From Panax quinquefolius (taxonomy: Eukaryota; Streptophyta; Magnoliopsida; Apiales; Araliaceae), in assembly GCA_020205615.1 (NCBI GenBank), contig CM035162.1, positions 37,810,464 to 37,874,463 of the forward strand: DNA of 64,000 nt. Direction: 5' to 3'. Position 1 is the first letter of the stretch. Each line of letters starts with the position of its first letter. Of this stretch, positions 1 to 11,756 are shown in pieces. A program made the position numbers and the translations under genes. The notes below the pieces were generated by a model. That model was not told the DNA's origin. It worked only from the letters and a program-made list of their open reading frames with translations, and searched no databases.

Positions 1-2890
1 CTTTAGCCACCGCTACCTTCTCCGTAGTGATTTGGACCAACTCAGCCCTTCTACGGCCCTTTCGCTAACCTCATCCCAACAAGTCAGGTGGTGCCCGACA
101 TTTCCTACCATACAATGCCTCAAATGGGGCCATTCCAATACTTGTACGCCACCGTTGTTGTTGTAAGCAAACTCAACTAAGCTCAAATAGTCATCCCAAT
201 TACCCGACCACTCAAGTGCACAAGACCTCAACATGTCCCTCCAACGTCCGAATAGTCCTTTCAGATTGCCCATCGGGTTCATGGATGGAAAGAAGTATCA
301 AGTCGAGCCGAAAGTGCCCCAAGCTCGTTGAAATCCTTTCCAAAACCTTGAAGTGAACCGGGGTCCCGATCCAAAACAATAGACACCGAGTACCATGAAG
401 TCTTACAACTCCTCGCCGAAAGATATGTGCCAACCTATCCACCGAGTAACCCTCACGGATAGCCAAAAAGTGTGCCGATTTGGTCAACCTGGTCCACCAC
501 TACCCAAATGGCATCATTCTTCCCGAAAGTCTTCGCAAACCAACCACAAAATCCATCGTGATATTCTCCCACTTCCACACCGGAATGTCTAATCATTGCA
601 AACAAGCCACTAGCTCGTTGATGTTCTATCTTCACTTGGCGACAAGTGAGGCACTTCCCAACATACTTCACCACATCCCGCTTTCATCCCATTCCACCAA
701 AAATTCCTCTTCAAATCCTTTATACATCTTTGTAGAACCTCGGATGAATTGAAAATGGCGAACTATGAACTTCACCAACACACACAGCCTCTCGAATGAT
801 TGGATCCGATGGTACACACAACCGCTCACCCAACCAAATCACACCATGGTCATCAATACTGAAACTCGATCGCTTGCCTTTCTCTAGATTCTCAAGTCAT
901 ACTCCACAACTCCCCATCTTCCTTTTGAGCTTTTTTGACCATGAGATAAGAGAGGGGCTCCACTCTCATACTCGCCAAATGCCCATCCCGAACCTCGTAT
1001 ATACAACTCCAACTCGATCCGCTCCATATCCGAAATAAGTCGAGGTTGTGTAATAAGAAATTCGCTACACTCCTCGAACTCTTTCTTGGCCAAGAGCATC
1101 TGCAACCACATTTGCCTTCCCGTGATACATCAATTCTAGCATCATAATCCTTTAGAAGCTCCAACCAACGCCTCGCCTCATATCGAGTTCCTTCGAGTGA
1201 AAATGTATTTAAGACTTTTATGATCGGTGAAGATATCACAAGTCTCTCCATACAAATAATGCCTCCAAATCTTTAAGGCAAAGATCACCGCCGCTAACTC
1301 CAAATCATGTGTGGGGTAGTTCACCTCATAAGGTTTAAGTCGCCTTGTAAGCATAAGCAATCACCTTACCGTGTTGCATCAAAACACACCCCAAGCCCTT
1401 CTTAGAAGCATCACTATAAATCTGGTACCCTCCTATCCCCGACCAAGAATGCAAGTATAGGAGTCATCACGAGTCGCTTTCTTCAATTCCTCAAACTCTT
1501 CTCCCGCCTCCTCATTCCACACAAACTTCGCACCCTTTCTCATCAACTCGAAATCAATGGTAAGGCGAGTAAGGAAAATCCTTCCACAAACCGCCTATAA
1601 TACCTCGCCAAACCCAAGAAACTCCTAATCTCATCACACCGTAGTAGGTCTTGCCATTTAGTGATAGCCTCAACCTTCGCAGGATCCACTTTAATGCCTT
1701 CAAGTAGAAACAACGTGGCCCAAAATGCAACCTCGCTTCCAACCAAAATTCGCATTTAGAGAATTTAGCATACAATTTCTCTTTCGCAAAATCCCCAACA
1801 CCGTATGCGAAGATGCTCCTCATGCTCTTCCTTAGACTTGAGTAAACCAAAATATCGCCAATAAAGACAATGACAAATTGGTCCAAGTACTCTCCGAACA
1901 CCGATTCATCAAATCCATAAACACCGCCGAGCGTTAGTCACACCCGAAGGCATCATCACCAGTAAACTCGTAATGCCCATATCGAGTACGAAAAAGCCTT
2001 CTTAGGGATATCCTCATCCTCACTCTCAACCGATGATAGCGACCTCAAGTCTATTTTCGAAAATATTTCACCCCACGAAGTTGGTCAAACAAGTCATCAA
2101 TCCTCGCAATGGATACCGATTCTCGATGGTGATCTTGTTCAACTCTCGTAGTCTATACACAAACCTCATAGACCCATCCTTCTTCTTCACAAACAAGACC
2201 GGAGCACCCCACTAAGAAACACTCGGGCGAATTACACCACGATCTAATAGTTCTAATCGCTTCCTTTAACTCCTCAGAACTCCAATGGTGCCATCCGATA
2301 TGGCGCCTTAGAAATAGGCTCACACTTTGAAACAAGCTCAATAGCAAATTCCACTTCCCATTGCGGTGGCAACCCCGACAACTCCTCGAAACACATCGAA
2401 AAAGTCACGGACAATCGAACATCCTCAATACGAGACTCACCCTTAGAGGTATCTTTCACAAACGCCAAATACCCATCACAACCCTTTGCCACCAACTTTC
2501 CAAATTTTCAAAGTCAAATTAACTTCACCACTCTACTCTACCGAGAACCCCGATACACCTAATTCGAGACTTCACATCTCCAAATATAACCTTCTTCGCT
2601 TTGACAATCAATAGTGGCTTGGTGTTTATCCAACCACCCATCCCAAGAATGACATCAAAATCGCATATACACATCGGAAGAAGATTAACGCTACGGATCT
2701 TATCCCCAAAACTTATCGGACACCCTCGATACAAATCGAAATAACAATGTAAGTCCCCATCGGGTAGCAATAGACATCACAGAATCTAAAGATCGAGATG
2801 GCACGCCCAGTGCCGAAACAAAAGACCGAAAGCAACAACGGAATGAGTAGAACCCAGATCAAATAAAATAGAAGCCTCGCGATTACCAAC
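1..2890 (-). pseudogene. pol remnant: protease, RT, RNase H, integrase
   Basis: Read on the minus strand, the protease active-site region lies near 2845-2880 and reads DLGST where a DSG or DTG triad is expected. The downstream protease motif DFDVILGM is at about 2640-2700. RT pieces span about 1543-2495; the catalytic box reads FIGDILVYS (near 1840-1875), so the first aspartate of the usual YxDD-type motif is lost. RNase H text ([11 protein letters not shown], then [11 protein letters not shown]) is at 1178-1330. The integrase zinc-finger part (VGKCLTCRQVKIEHQRA) is near 590-660, the core motif DGQSERTIRTLE near 240-280, and SLVEFAYNN near 160-180. At least five frame changes are needed to join these pieces, and the element cannot be autonomous. 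Confidence 0.88.
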
Positions 2891-4230
2891 TAAAAGAGTG
2901 CCGTAAATAATACCGTGCACTGCGCCCTCGATTATATGTCAAGGCAAATACTCGACCACCCCGACGCCGACCTCCATTGCCACCATTATCACCACCACCT
3001 CCACCATTTCCGCGTGGACCCAAGACAATCCCTAGCAATATGACCCATCCGTCCACAAAAAAGCATGCACCAAGAATTCGCGCACCGCCTTCCTGGATGA
3101 TTTGCCCCCACAAGTAGCACGAGGAGTTATCGAATTAGATTCGTTACCCCACCACCGGTCCTCGGATAACGACCACGATTTTTCCCTCACGACGATTACA
3201 TCCCTCACCGACGATTTTGTCCATACCAAGGTAGTCGAAGGTCGACGATTTTGCCCTCACCGAGGCATTTCATTGATAACCTCTGTTCGATTCTCGCCAC
3301 GCCACTTGCCCTCATCGCCACCACGATTCTGCTTCAACTGCCACCTCGATTTCTCCCATGTCAATCAAGCTTGACCTTCGCTGGTCATCTCTCGCCCTCT
3401 TTCGACTCCTCCTGCGGTTTAGAAGACCGAAAGTCCTGTCGCTTCATCTCAATATTTTTGGTCAGATTGCCATCATTTCTTGTCGTCTGAAACTTGTTGT
3501 TAATAAGATGTTGGCGATACCTATAATGAATCCGCCACTTGAACTTCTCCGCTTTGTTCACCGCAGCCCCTGCCGAGGTTCCCGCAAATCCTCGCCAACC
3601 TTAGTAAACCTCGTCATGAAGTCCGTGATGGACTCATCATCTTCTGTCGAATGGACAGATAGTCTCTAAAGATAGGCCTTTATCGCCAATGGAAGTACTG
3701 CCGATAAGACCTCACAAAACTCCGCCTAACTAAGTGTCTCAACATAGCCATCACCCTTTATCGTTTTCAACGCTTTCCACCACCTCTGCAAGCATCCCTT
3801 CAAACTTGTAAAACCGCAAGCAATACTCTCTCGATTATCCGAGCACCCCAATATATCAAAATCTTCTAGTGAGTGAGCAATCCAATTCTCGTGATCAATT
3901 GGAGTTGAGCTGATCAAGGACCGTGGTTTCGCTTCAAACCTTTCCAACCACACGCACATCGAACCCCCTCAATGACCATGACCATCCGCATTCCTTCCTC
4001 AACATTTGTCATGGACCATTATTTCCGGGTTCTCTCGCTCAGAATTTCGTGGCACCGTTGCATTACTCGTATTCACCTGTGCCACTAACCGAGGTAAAGC
4101 TTCGGTTCATCGCTCGATTCACCAAGGTAGCTAATCGAGCATTAATCTCGATCATTAGGTTGCTTATCGACCGACCTTCACCTCTTCCCCCTATTGTTAC
4201 CTCGCCTCAAAGAATCTCTAGTTGATCTTC
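2890..4230 (-). pseudogene. gag remnant with CCHC zinc knuckle
   Basis: On the minus strand, 3726-3959 encodes a retrotransposon gag-like stretch (ENWI...FDILGCSDNRES...GCLQRWW) typical of the capsid region before the knuckle. Near 3015-3057 a zinc knuckle is readable as C-M-L-F-C followed by GRMGHIARDC. The spacing of the first two cysteines is three residues instead of two. Between them the sequence is arginine/glycine rich and frame-shifted. The start of gag is not clear; it should lie between about 4100 and the primer site at 4403. Confidence 0.75.
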
Positions 4231-4402
4231 GAGCCATCTAAGAAAGAGATCACGAATATAAACAAAGAAGATTAGAGACAAATTTGAATATAAGCGGATA
4301 TGATAGCTGAATGTAAAATCAAATGTAACAAAAACCTAACCCAGAAGTCTACCCATAACTCACAGGTCAAACCTAAATAGGTTTTCTACAAGAAAGAACC
4401 TG

Positions 4403-4414
4403 GCTCTGATACCA
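4403..4414 (-). other. Primer-binding site, initiator tRNA-Met type
   Basis: The minus strand reads TGGTATCAGAGC, the usual complement of the 3' end of plant initiator tRNA-Met. It starts four bases inside the end of the LTR (4419). It fixes both the strand of the element and the inner border of the 5' LTR. Confidence 0.9.
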
Positions 4415-4418
4415 ACTC

Positions 4419-6420
4419 TGTAACACCCCCTTTTCCAAAATAGAAAGAGAGGTTACTCAAAATACAACAAAACTAATAAATTTAATAGCAAGGCTCAAAG
4501 CCACAAAAGAATAGTCTTAATAACTGATAAATACCTCAAGTCAACCATAATAAATTTCAACTGTCTCAAACCACAATCTAAAATAATTATTACAATTCCA
4601 AGTAAACTGACACATCAAGTCTAAATCGGATAGTTCTAAATCATTGGAATGAATGGAGCTCTCATCACACTCGCCTCTTGGTCCCCGACACCGCCGGAAG
4701 AAAACACACAAGATGAGCCAAATGCCCAGTACGGATATAGAATACAATTAATGAACCGAAATAACTAACTCAATTTAAATGAAATGAGATGAAATGAACT
4801 GAAACGATACGAATAAAACTAACACAACAAAATAGTAGGCTGAATCAAATGGCTGGGTGTTATTTCATACCGAGCTCGTAACAAAATAGAATATACCTTG
4901 CCACACAGCAAGTCAAATAATGCCACACAGTAAATCTCATAATGCCACATAGTAGCAGTCACACACATTGGACCGCTAATCCAATGTGTGTAAAATAGAA
5001 GGCGTGTTTGGCACAAACATCACCAATCCGCATAATGTAATGTATCAGAAAACTAGGGTCGACCCATACGCCTCCCACAACAAAACACCAAATGGCCAAC
5101 TCCCACCGGAGCACAAAACGGAGACGCTGTGGATCGATCACACCGCCACTAAGGTGTCATGCCTCGCTAAGAGGACGCCTGTGGTACCCCCACACGTGGT
5201 TATAGCTCGTGTATACCCTATGGTATTCTAACAAAAATATAATGTCACAACACACGCGACAAAAATATCAACACAAGGGGTTCTAACGTACATGTTAAAT
5301 CGAATCGAATCATCAACACACGCCTCTAAAATAATAATACGTACATCACTATGAATATCAAAATAAAATTTAGACATGATGCCCTAGTCTAAAGAATACA
5401 AATATGAATTCTAATACAACGCCAAAATAAATTTATCACAATAAATTGACAAGGGACAATTATGAGAGACAATACTAAATTTCGAAACGAATAACGAAAC
5501 GAACAAATCAAAAACAAAAGAGTTTCTCATTGAAAGAAAGAGTACTAATCTGTACTGATTAAGCAATGTAATACCCAAAATATATTCCAAAACTCGCTTG
5601 GACTCTTCCCGCTTAATCTAAATAAAGTAAAATACAATTTTATTACAAACTTAACAATCTCTAACATAATGTTATTTTAATTTATTATTAAGTAAATTTA
5701 TAATTTTATCATTAGAATAATTAATTAGTATACACAACTTTCAATTTAATTTATAATAACATAAGTGAGTTAATATAAAACAAATAAAAGATAATTTATA
5801 TATATAATGCACTACCAGATCATATATTTATATATAAATTATATCTAGCACAATGAGTTAATATATATATACATAGATACTACTGCATAAAAATATAAAT
5901 ATATATATATACACACACTGCAAATCAAGAATTTAAAAATATACACATATCTATTACTGTAATACATATATACACATCATCATACAATATAAAAATTTCT
6001 GCAATCCTTCACAGATGAGTTTAGATCCTTATTTGATTACCTAAGTAATGAATAAATTGAAGAAAACTCTTACCTTATTATCAATTGATGACTAACTTGT
6101 TTCTCTCTCACCGCTTCTCTCTTCCTCTCTTCTTTCTATCAAAGTAGTGTAGCAAAGATACAACATATAGGGTTTTAAGTTCTTTTTTTTTTTTTTTTTT
6201 TTTTTTTAGGATTAGATATTACCCACATATAAATTAAACTCAATCAAATTTTAAGGCCAAATTTAATCTCTTTAATTCATTTATTAATATTTATTAGTCC
6301 ACATAAATTAAATACACTTTGACCCAAATAAAAAAAAAATAAAGTCCAATTAATATGTTTTAAAACAATTTTTTTTTTCTTTTATTAATCAATTTATTTA
6401 TTTATTTATTGGGTATTACA
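4419..6420 (-). repeat. 5' LTR of family A (about 2.0 kb)
   Basis: On the minus strand the LTR would begin TGTAATACCC at 6420 and end GGGGTGTTACA at 4419, next to the primer site. These termini are inverted matches of each other, as expected. The region 4421-5590 is also found inverted as two pieces at 13950-14068 and 24830-25890, which supports it as a repeat family. The outer border is the weaker one: a second TGTAATACCC in the opposite sense sits at 5567, so the true start could be nearer than 6420. It contains a 28-base T run near 6182-6208 and a pyrimidine-rich stretch near 6100-6140. Confidence 0.7.
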
Positions 6421-6850
6421 TGAAATGGAGCAGAGAGCTTTGGATAATGGCAAGGAATTGATGATGAAGAAATTGTTAATGATGTAATTAGGCTCGGTAT
6501 AGCATTAATGATGCAAAACGACCCAAGGACCAGTGTGTGATCAGCGGAGGTGTAATGGAGGAGGAGGGATTTGGCGTTAGAGAATTTGCTGTAGGTGAAG
6601 AGGGGTGGTGGGAGGTAGGCAAAGAATAAAAAAAAAACAACCACCCAAAACGATCCAAACACCCGCATTTCGGTAAGGAGGATGTAAATTGGATGTATCT
6701 ATAGATTTACTCAAAAAAAAAAAACAGGACACTAAGTTAACTGTGATATGGGCTATGATCGTATAATTGGGTAATTAGTATAACTGTGGAATTATGATTG
6801 GGATTGGGTAATGAATATAATCATATGGTTGGGTTAAATATTATATGTAT
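6421..6850. other. AT-rich intergenic segment, no gene recognised
   Basis: This stretch contains one 88-codon open frame on the minus strand with no recognisable domain and proline/serine-rich composition. The text GATTGGGATTGGGTAATGA near 6800 is simple-sequence-like. Nothing here can be assigned to a known gene. Confidence 0.4.
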
Positions 6851-8328
6851 GTATATGTCATTTACGGATGGATAATCGAATTTTTTTTTACAAATAACTC
6901 ATCGTGTCTTTCGATTTTACTAACAAAAATTTAAAAAGCTGAAGTAAGTCGCGTCGACTTAACTTAGCTGATGATGTGGCAGCTAACTTGTCTAAAAAAA
7001 GCATATGTGGCAGTTATTATGCGATGTGGCAGTGATGATGTGAATTTGGAGGAAAGTTTTTATGAAAAAATGGAAAAAAAATATTTTAAAGTATAATATA
7101 AATTATAAAATTAGCCAAAAAAACAAGAAAATAAATAAATAAATAAATAAAATAATTATTTTTAATAAAAATTAAAAATGCAGTTTTTTATTTTTATTAA
7201 AAAAAAAGTAAAACAAATTTTTTCATAAAATTATTTTATTTTTTTATTAAAAAAATTAAAACGCAGGTTTTTTTAATAAAATAAATATTTTTAATAAAAA
7301 TAAAAAAATGCAGTTTGTTTTTAATAAAATAAAAATATTGTAGTTTTTTTTTAATAAAAATAATTAAAAACGCAGTTTTTTTTAATAAAATTTTTCTTTT
7401 TTTTATTAAAAAATTAAAACGTTGTTTTTTTATAAAAATAATTGTTAAAAAAATTTTTTTATTGTAGTTTTTTTAATAAAAATAATTAAAAATTTTTTTA
7501 ATAAAATTTTTTTTTTTTTTTTTATTAAAAAATTAAAACATTGTTTTTTTAATAAAAATAATTGTTAAAAAAGCAGTTTTTTAATAAAAATTTAAAAGCA
7601 GTTTTTTAATAAAAATTAAAAATGCAGTTTTTATAAGAAAAAAAAATCAGTTTTTTAATAAAATAATTAAAAAGCAGTTTTTAAGAAAAAAAATTAACAG
7701 ATTAATTTTATTATAAAAAAAATTATTTTTTTAAGTCAAGGTTGACTTAAAATGCATTTTTAATAAAAAATCTCTTTAAACTGTTAACAGATTTAAAATA
7801 ATTTTAATTTTAAAACTGTTAAAAATTTAAAATCTCTTAATTAAAAATATTTTAAAATTAATCTGTTAATTTTTTTTATTAAAAAAAAACTGCGTTTTAA
7901 TTATTTTTATTTAAAAACTACATTTTTTTATTTTATTAAAAAAATTATTAAAAATATTTATTTTATTAAAAAAATGCATTTTAATTTTTTTTTAATAAAA
8001 AATAAAAAAACTTCGTTTTTTAATTTTTATTAAAAATAACTTTATTTATTTATTTATTTATTTTCTTATTTTTTTGGCTAATTTTTATAATTTATATTAT
8101 ACTTTAAAAAAAAAAATCCAATTTTTCATAAAAACTTTCCTCCAAATCCACATCCTAACTGCCACATAGGCTTTTTTTATACAAGTTAGCTGCCACATCA
8201 TCTCTTCTGTTAAGTCAACCTTGACTTAACGGTTTTTTTAATTTTTTGTTAGTAAAATCGAGTACAGTACTGAATTGACTGTAAAAAAAAAAAAGTTCAG
8301 TTATCCATCTGTAAGTTGACATATAGTA
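6851..8328. mobile_element. Foldback (long terminal inverted repeat) element, about 1.5 kb
   Basis: The left arm (about 6851-7165) and right arm (about 8040-8328) are imperfect inverted copies. Shared anchors include CGATTTTACTAACAAAAA, GATGTGGCAGCTAACTTG, GGAGGAAAGTTTTTATGAA and the TTTATTTA run. The interior (7165-8040) is almost only A/T, with a recurring unit of the form GCAGTTTTTTAATAAAA in both orientations. No open frame for a transposase is present, so it is non-autonomous. No clear target duplication is visible, and the outer borders are set only by where arm similarity stops. Confidence 0.75.
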
Positions 8329-9678
8329 CGGTGACTGAAAAGCATTTAACTCTCATATAGTTTAGTAATGTATTACATAATGATATATTGAGAATTAAAT
8401 AGCAATCTTGAATATCTTACTTTTGGAAACATCATCACGAGTGACTTATCTTGCTTATTCTTACAAACGGCTGCTCTTTATCCTTTACAACTTTTGAAAA
8501 TGTTGGAATCCATATTTCCAAGGACGTTTAGCAAAAATCCGTGCTAGAAACATTTCTTGTTCTTAATAACAACAATTTTGGTCCCCCTCTACTAATTTGT
8601 TTCTTGGGCTTTCAAATGTACTTATCTATAAATTCCCTAAACTTGCTCTTCATTGTTTGTGAATCTATCATTAATCCTTCTGAAATTTCTGCTTGTTGTA
8701 TGATGCTTTATGATAATTATTGTTTTTCATTTTCTCCTTGACCTGCTGCTAACGTCCATGCAGGTATTGTCATTCTCCTTGTATTTAACATCATTGTTGT
8801 GATTGTTTGTTGGGTTAAGGGCAGTGGCAAGTGTTACTTATGCTATGTTTAAAAATTTTATTATAGCAGGTGATAGGGCTTCAGTATTGAGCTTCTGACA
8901 TGGTTGACTTTCTCCAGGTGTCAAAAATTTCTTTCTTGCAACTGTTTATGCTCTACTTGGATTGCCCCTTTCTTATGTTTTGTTGTACATTAATATACTT
9001 CTGACGTATATTAACTATTAAATTTTATAAAAAAAAAAATTTGCCCCCCAAAAAAATTCTGGTGCGCCACTTCTAGTAGGATTGACAATCAATAACCTGA
9101 ATCCTTTTACATATTTACATGACAAATTACCAGCCTCTAACCTTACTAGATTTGCTGAATTTTTATACTAGTGTATATGTCCATATCAATGATCTAAAGG
9201 TAATTTTTTCAATGTTAATTTATTATTTATTTTGCTCCATTTTATATGGACATAGTAGTCTGATTTCACTTTGAAAAGAAGTTAGTTTAGTAGTACAATT
9301 TGTTTGGTCATGTATTGACTGATATATTTATTACATATATGCAGTGCATCAGATAGTTCTTGGGCTTATTTTTTAGTTTTAATCACGGTTTTAACATAAA
9401 CATTGTTCTGTTTATAACAAATATTGCTGATAGTAGTTGTAAATGGCTATTTGTTTCTAATTGCAGGATTGACAGTGCCTTGAAGTTTGGTTGCTTTTTC
9501 CTGTTTTACTTTGTAAGTTGAGTAAAAGAGCCACTACTGTCAACTCTTATTTTTGTTTGTTCTTGAAAAAACATGCTATTGCAATTTGTAATTGTGCAGC
9601 TTCACATCGGTTTTTGCATTTTTGTTGCTATCGCTCCTCCATTTGTCTTTCATTGGAAGTCGTTGACGTAGGTTCTTA
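8329..9678. other. Intergenic segment without recognisable gene
   Basis: The sequence is moderately AT-rich and has short open frames only (at most about 70 codons), none with a recognisable motif. It could hold introns or a decayed gene, but nothing supports a specific call. Confidence 0.35.
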
Positions 9679-9912
9679 TACTCCCTCCGTCCCAAATTAA
9701 TTGCTCAGTTTTGACTTTTTAAAGTCAAATTGACCATTTTTAAAACTAATCTTTTTATTATTTTTGCTAAAATATAGGTGAAGAGATTATAATCAAAAGA
9801 AAGTATATATAATTTATTACTAATTCTAATTTTTATAATTTTAAAAATATATTTATATATGCTTAATTATTAATTCTAAAAATAGTCAATTTAACTTAAA
9901 AAAGTCAAACCG
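9679..9912. mobile_element. Truncated MITE (CTCCCTCCGTCCCA end)
   Basis: It starts CTCCCTCCGTCCCAAATTAA, the typical terminal sequence of a widespread plant mariner/Stowaway-like MITE class. An inner stem of the form TTGACTTTTTAAAGTCAAAT (about 9712-9732) is matched in inverse by ACTTAAAAAAGTCAAAC near 9893-9909. The matching outer CGGAGGGAG end is missing, so the right end is cut. Confidence 0.65.
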
Positions 9913-10276
9913 AAAGCAGCTTAATTTTATTTTATGAAGATTATTTATGTTAATATTGTTTTGAACCATAACTATATAGTTCCAACCCATACAACCCATA
10001 TTAAAAATAGTTAATATGATTTTAGTTCTTAAATTGAACCATAACCATATTTTGAAAACCAAAACCAATCTATAATCATATATTTTATCAGGCCTAATCA
10101 TAACATTACTAATTCTATATTTGGTAATAATAGGTACTCATGGCCATTGATTCTTTTACGAAGTATTTTATGTCCTTAATTATTATAATATTTAAATAAT
10201 TTATTTATTAATATAATATGCTTACAAAATCTATAAAAATATCTAAATTATTCAAAAATACGTAGTGGGAAAAACA

Positions 10277-10384
10277 AATCTGTTTCTGTTTTGGAACCAA
10301 ATTCTATAATTATTCTGTAAGTGTCCCTATTCGAATCTGTTTCTGTTTTGTAACCAAATCCTATAATTATTCGGTAAGTCTTCA
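10277..10384. repeat. 57-bp tandem duplication upstream of the F-box gene
   Basis: A unit beginning AATCTGTTTCTGTTTTG is present at 10277 and again at 10334. It includes AACCAAATNCTATAATTATTC and GGTAAGT/TGTAAGT, with few mismatches. The second copy ends just before the TATA-like sequence of the downstream gene, so the duplication lies within its proximal promoter. Confidence 0.8.
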
Positions 10385-10395
10385 GTTTCAGTACG

Positions 10396-10410
10396 TATAA
10401 ATTATATATA
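10396..10410 (+). promoter_or_regulatory. TATA-like element of the F-box gene
   Basis: TATAAATTATATATA lies 26-40 bases before the ATG at 10436. A start site about 30 bases downstream would leave a very short 5' leader. The assignment rests on position and sequence only. Confidence 0.45.
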
Positions 10411-10435
10411 CAGACAAAACGAGAAGCTAATAGAC

Positions 10436-11605
10436 ATGGAGAGAATGAGTAGTATTTTTTCAGAATTTCCGTACGATCTTATAGTTGCTATTGCTAAGCA
10501 AATAGATTCGTTTAACGATTTCATTGCTTTTGGTGGAGTCTGTAGATTATGGCGATCTGCTGCGATTGAGACCAATAAATTTGATATAGGTCCTTGTAAT
10601 TGCTCATCATGGCCTTGGCTCATGCTTGCTGAAAATTCCAATTCCGGCGACGGCGACGATGTGTCTTGCGTCCGGCCGTTCTATAGTCTCTATAGTCTCT
10701 CAAAGGGAATGAGTTTTAAAGTAAATTTACCTGAAACTAAGAATAAGAGATGCTTTGCATCAAAGGGTTGGCTCATAAACATTGGTAAAACTGGCAAAGA
10801 TATATCGATTGATTTGTTGCATCCCTTATCTCGTGTTCAAATTAAACTCCCACATCTCACATCCTCTTTGAAATATTTTGGGTTTGGGGAATATGTGGAT
10901 TACGACGGTTTACTTTATGTTAAGTTTGTCCATAAGGTTGTTTTATCCTCCCCAAGTTCTTCAAGCGCAATAATAGTGATTATTTATGGCGCTTCTTACA
11001 AATTAGCCTTTTGTAATTTGGGAGCCAATGTTGTTGAATGGATAGGAATAAAAACTAGACCGGCTATGTATTGCGATGTAATTCATTACAGAAGGCATTT
11101 TTATGCCATTGATTGCAAAGGCAGAATTGTTGTTTGTGATGTTACTGGGACTAATCCTACTGTGGCAAATAATGTCGCAAAGATACCCAAAAAATTGCTG
11201 AGATGTGGCAGGTTTATTGAGCAATTCTATTTGGTGGAATCAATGGGAAAGTTGTTGGTTATTACACGTGGAGGAGTAAGATTTCGGCTCATAAATGAAG
11301 ATGATTATACTTGCGGAACAACTGCATTTCAGATATTTGAATTTGATTCAAGTTGTGGGGTTTGGACGGAGTTGAATAATTTGGGTGATAGAGCTTTGTT
11401 TTTGGGTGACAATTCTTCCTTCTCTATTGAGAGCCGCGCCATTAATGGAGTCGAGCCAAATTGTATATATTCTGCTGATGATTTTACAGAACATTATAGG
11501 AGTGTAGATGAAGGAGGAGACCAAGATATTGGGATTTATAACTTGCAAGATCGAAGCTTTACGCCACACTTCAATGGCAAATCCTGTATGTGGATTGCAT
11601 TATGA
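10436..11605 (+). CDS. F-box / DUF295-type protein, intact single exon
   Basis: This 389-residue open frame starts at the first ATG after the TATA-like sequence and ends with TGA. Residues about 6-45 form an F-box (FSEFPYDLIVAIAKQI...FGGVCRLWRSAA), which in plants binds SKP1-like adaptors of SCF ubiquitin ligases. The rest fits the DUF295/KIB-type domain common behind plant F-boxes, with conserved-looking stretches such as RHFYAIDCKGRIVVCDV, a LLVITRGG-like segment, a FEFDSSCGVWTELNNLGDRALFLG-like segment (about residues 300-325) and a C-terminal NCIYSADDF followed by GIYNLQDRSFTPHF. Length, single-exon structure and composition are usual for this fast-evolving family. The substrate is unknown. 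A second ATG at codon 4 could also be used. It is the only fully intact gene in the window. Confidence 0.9.
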   Translation: MERMSSIFSEFPYDLIVAIAKQIDSFNDFIAFGGVCRLWRSAAIETNKFDIGPCNCSSWPWLMLAENSNSGDGDDVSCVRPFYSLYSLSKGMSFKVNLPETKNKRCFASKGWLINIGKTGKDISIDLLHPLSRVQIKLPHLTSSLKYFGFGEYVDYDGLLYVKFVHKVVLSSPSSSSAIIVIIYGASYKLAFCNLGANVVEWIGIKTRPAMYCDVIHYRRHFYAIDCKGRIVVCDVTGTNPTVANNVAKIPKKLLRCGRFIEQFYLVESMGKLLVITRGGVRFRLINEDDYTCGTTAFQIFEFDSSCGVWTELNNLGDRALFLGDNSSFSIESRAINGVEPNCIYSADDFTEHYRSVDEGGDQDIGIYNLQDRSFTPHFNGKSCMWIAL

Positions 11606-11756
11606 TTATATTTAGTTCGAGACTAATAGTTTTTAGCTAGAGGATCAAGTAGTTTCTCTTCTTTCTGATTTAATCATGGGATATATAGTAATGGCAAATG
11701 CTATGCGTAAGTTTATTTTTAATATCTGTGGATTTAATCTTTATGAACACGGCTTG
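11606..11756 (+). other. Downstream flank of the F-box gene
   Basis: This is AT-rich sequence after the stop codon. It probably includes the 3' UTR, but no clear canonical polyadenylation signal is evident. It borders the foldback repeat on its right. Confidence 0.3.

Larger units (their letters stand above)
1..6420 (-). mobile_element. Ty3/gypsy LTR retrotransposon (family A), partial and decayed
   Basis: The minus strand carries, in element order, a 5' LTR, a primer-binding site, gag with a CCHC knuckle, protease, reverse transcriptase, RNase H and integrase pieces. The order protease-RT-RNase H-integrase is that of Ty3/gypsy. The 3' part of integrase and the 3' LTR lie left of the window. 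The reading frame changes many times, so no full polyprotein can be made. A related LTR piece in the opposite orientation surrounds the nest at 13750-25890. The clade within Ty3/gypsy is not certain; the integrase text resembles Tekay/Del-type chromoviruses, but the C-terminal chromodomain is outside the window. Confidence 0.9.

Noticed and set aside
1..4400. Integrated pararetrovirus
   Set aside because: An integrase, a tRNA-Met primer site beside a 2-kb LTR and Ty3/gypsy domain order identify an LTR retrotransposon; no movement protein or coat protein text is seen.
6402..6668. 88-codon minus-strand open frame
   Set aside because: It overlaps the LTR border and has low-complexity hydrophobic and serine-rich text without a domain.
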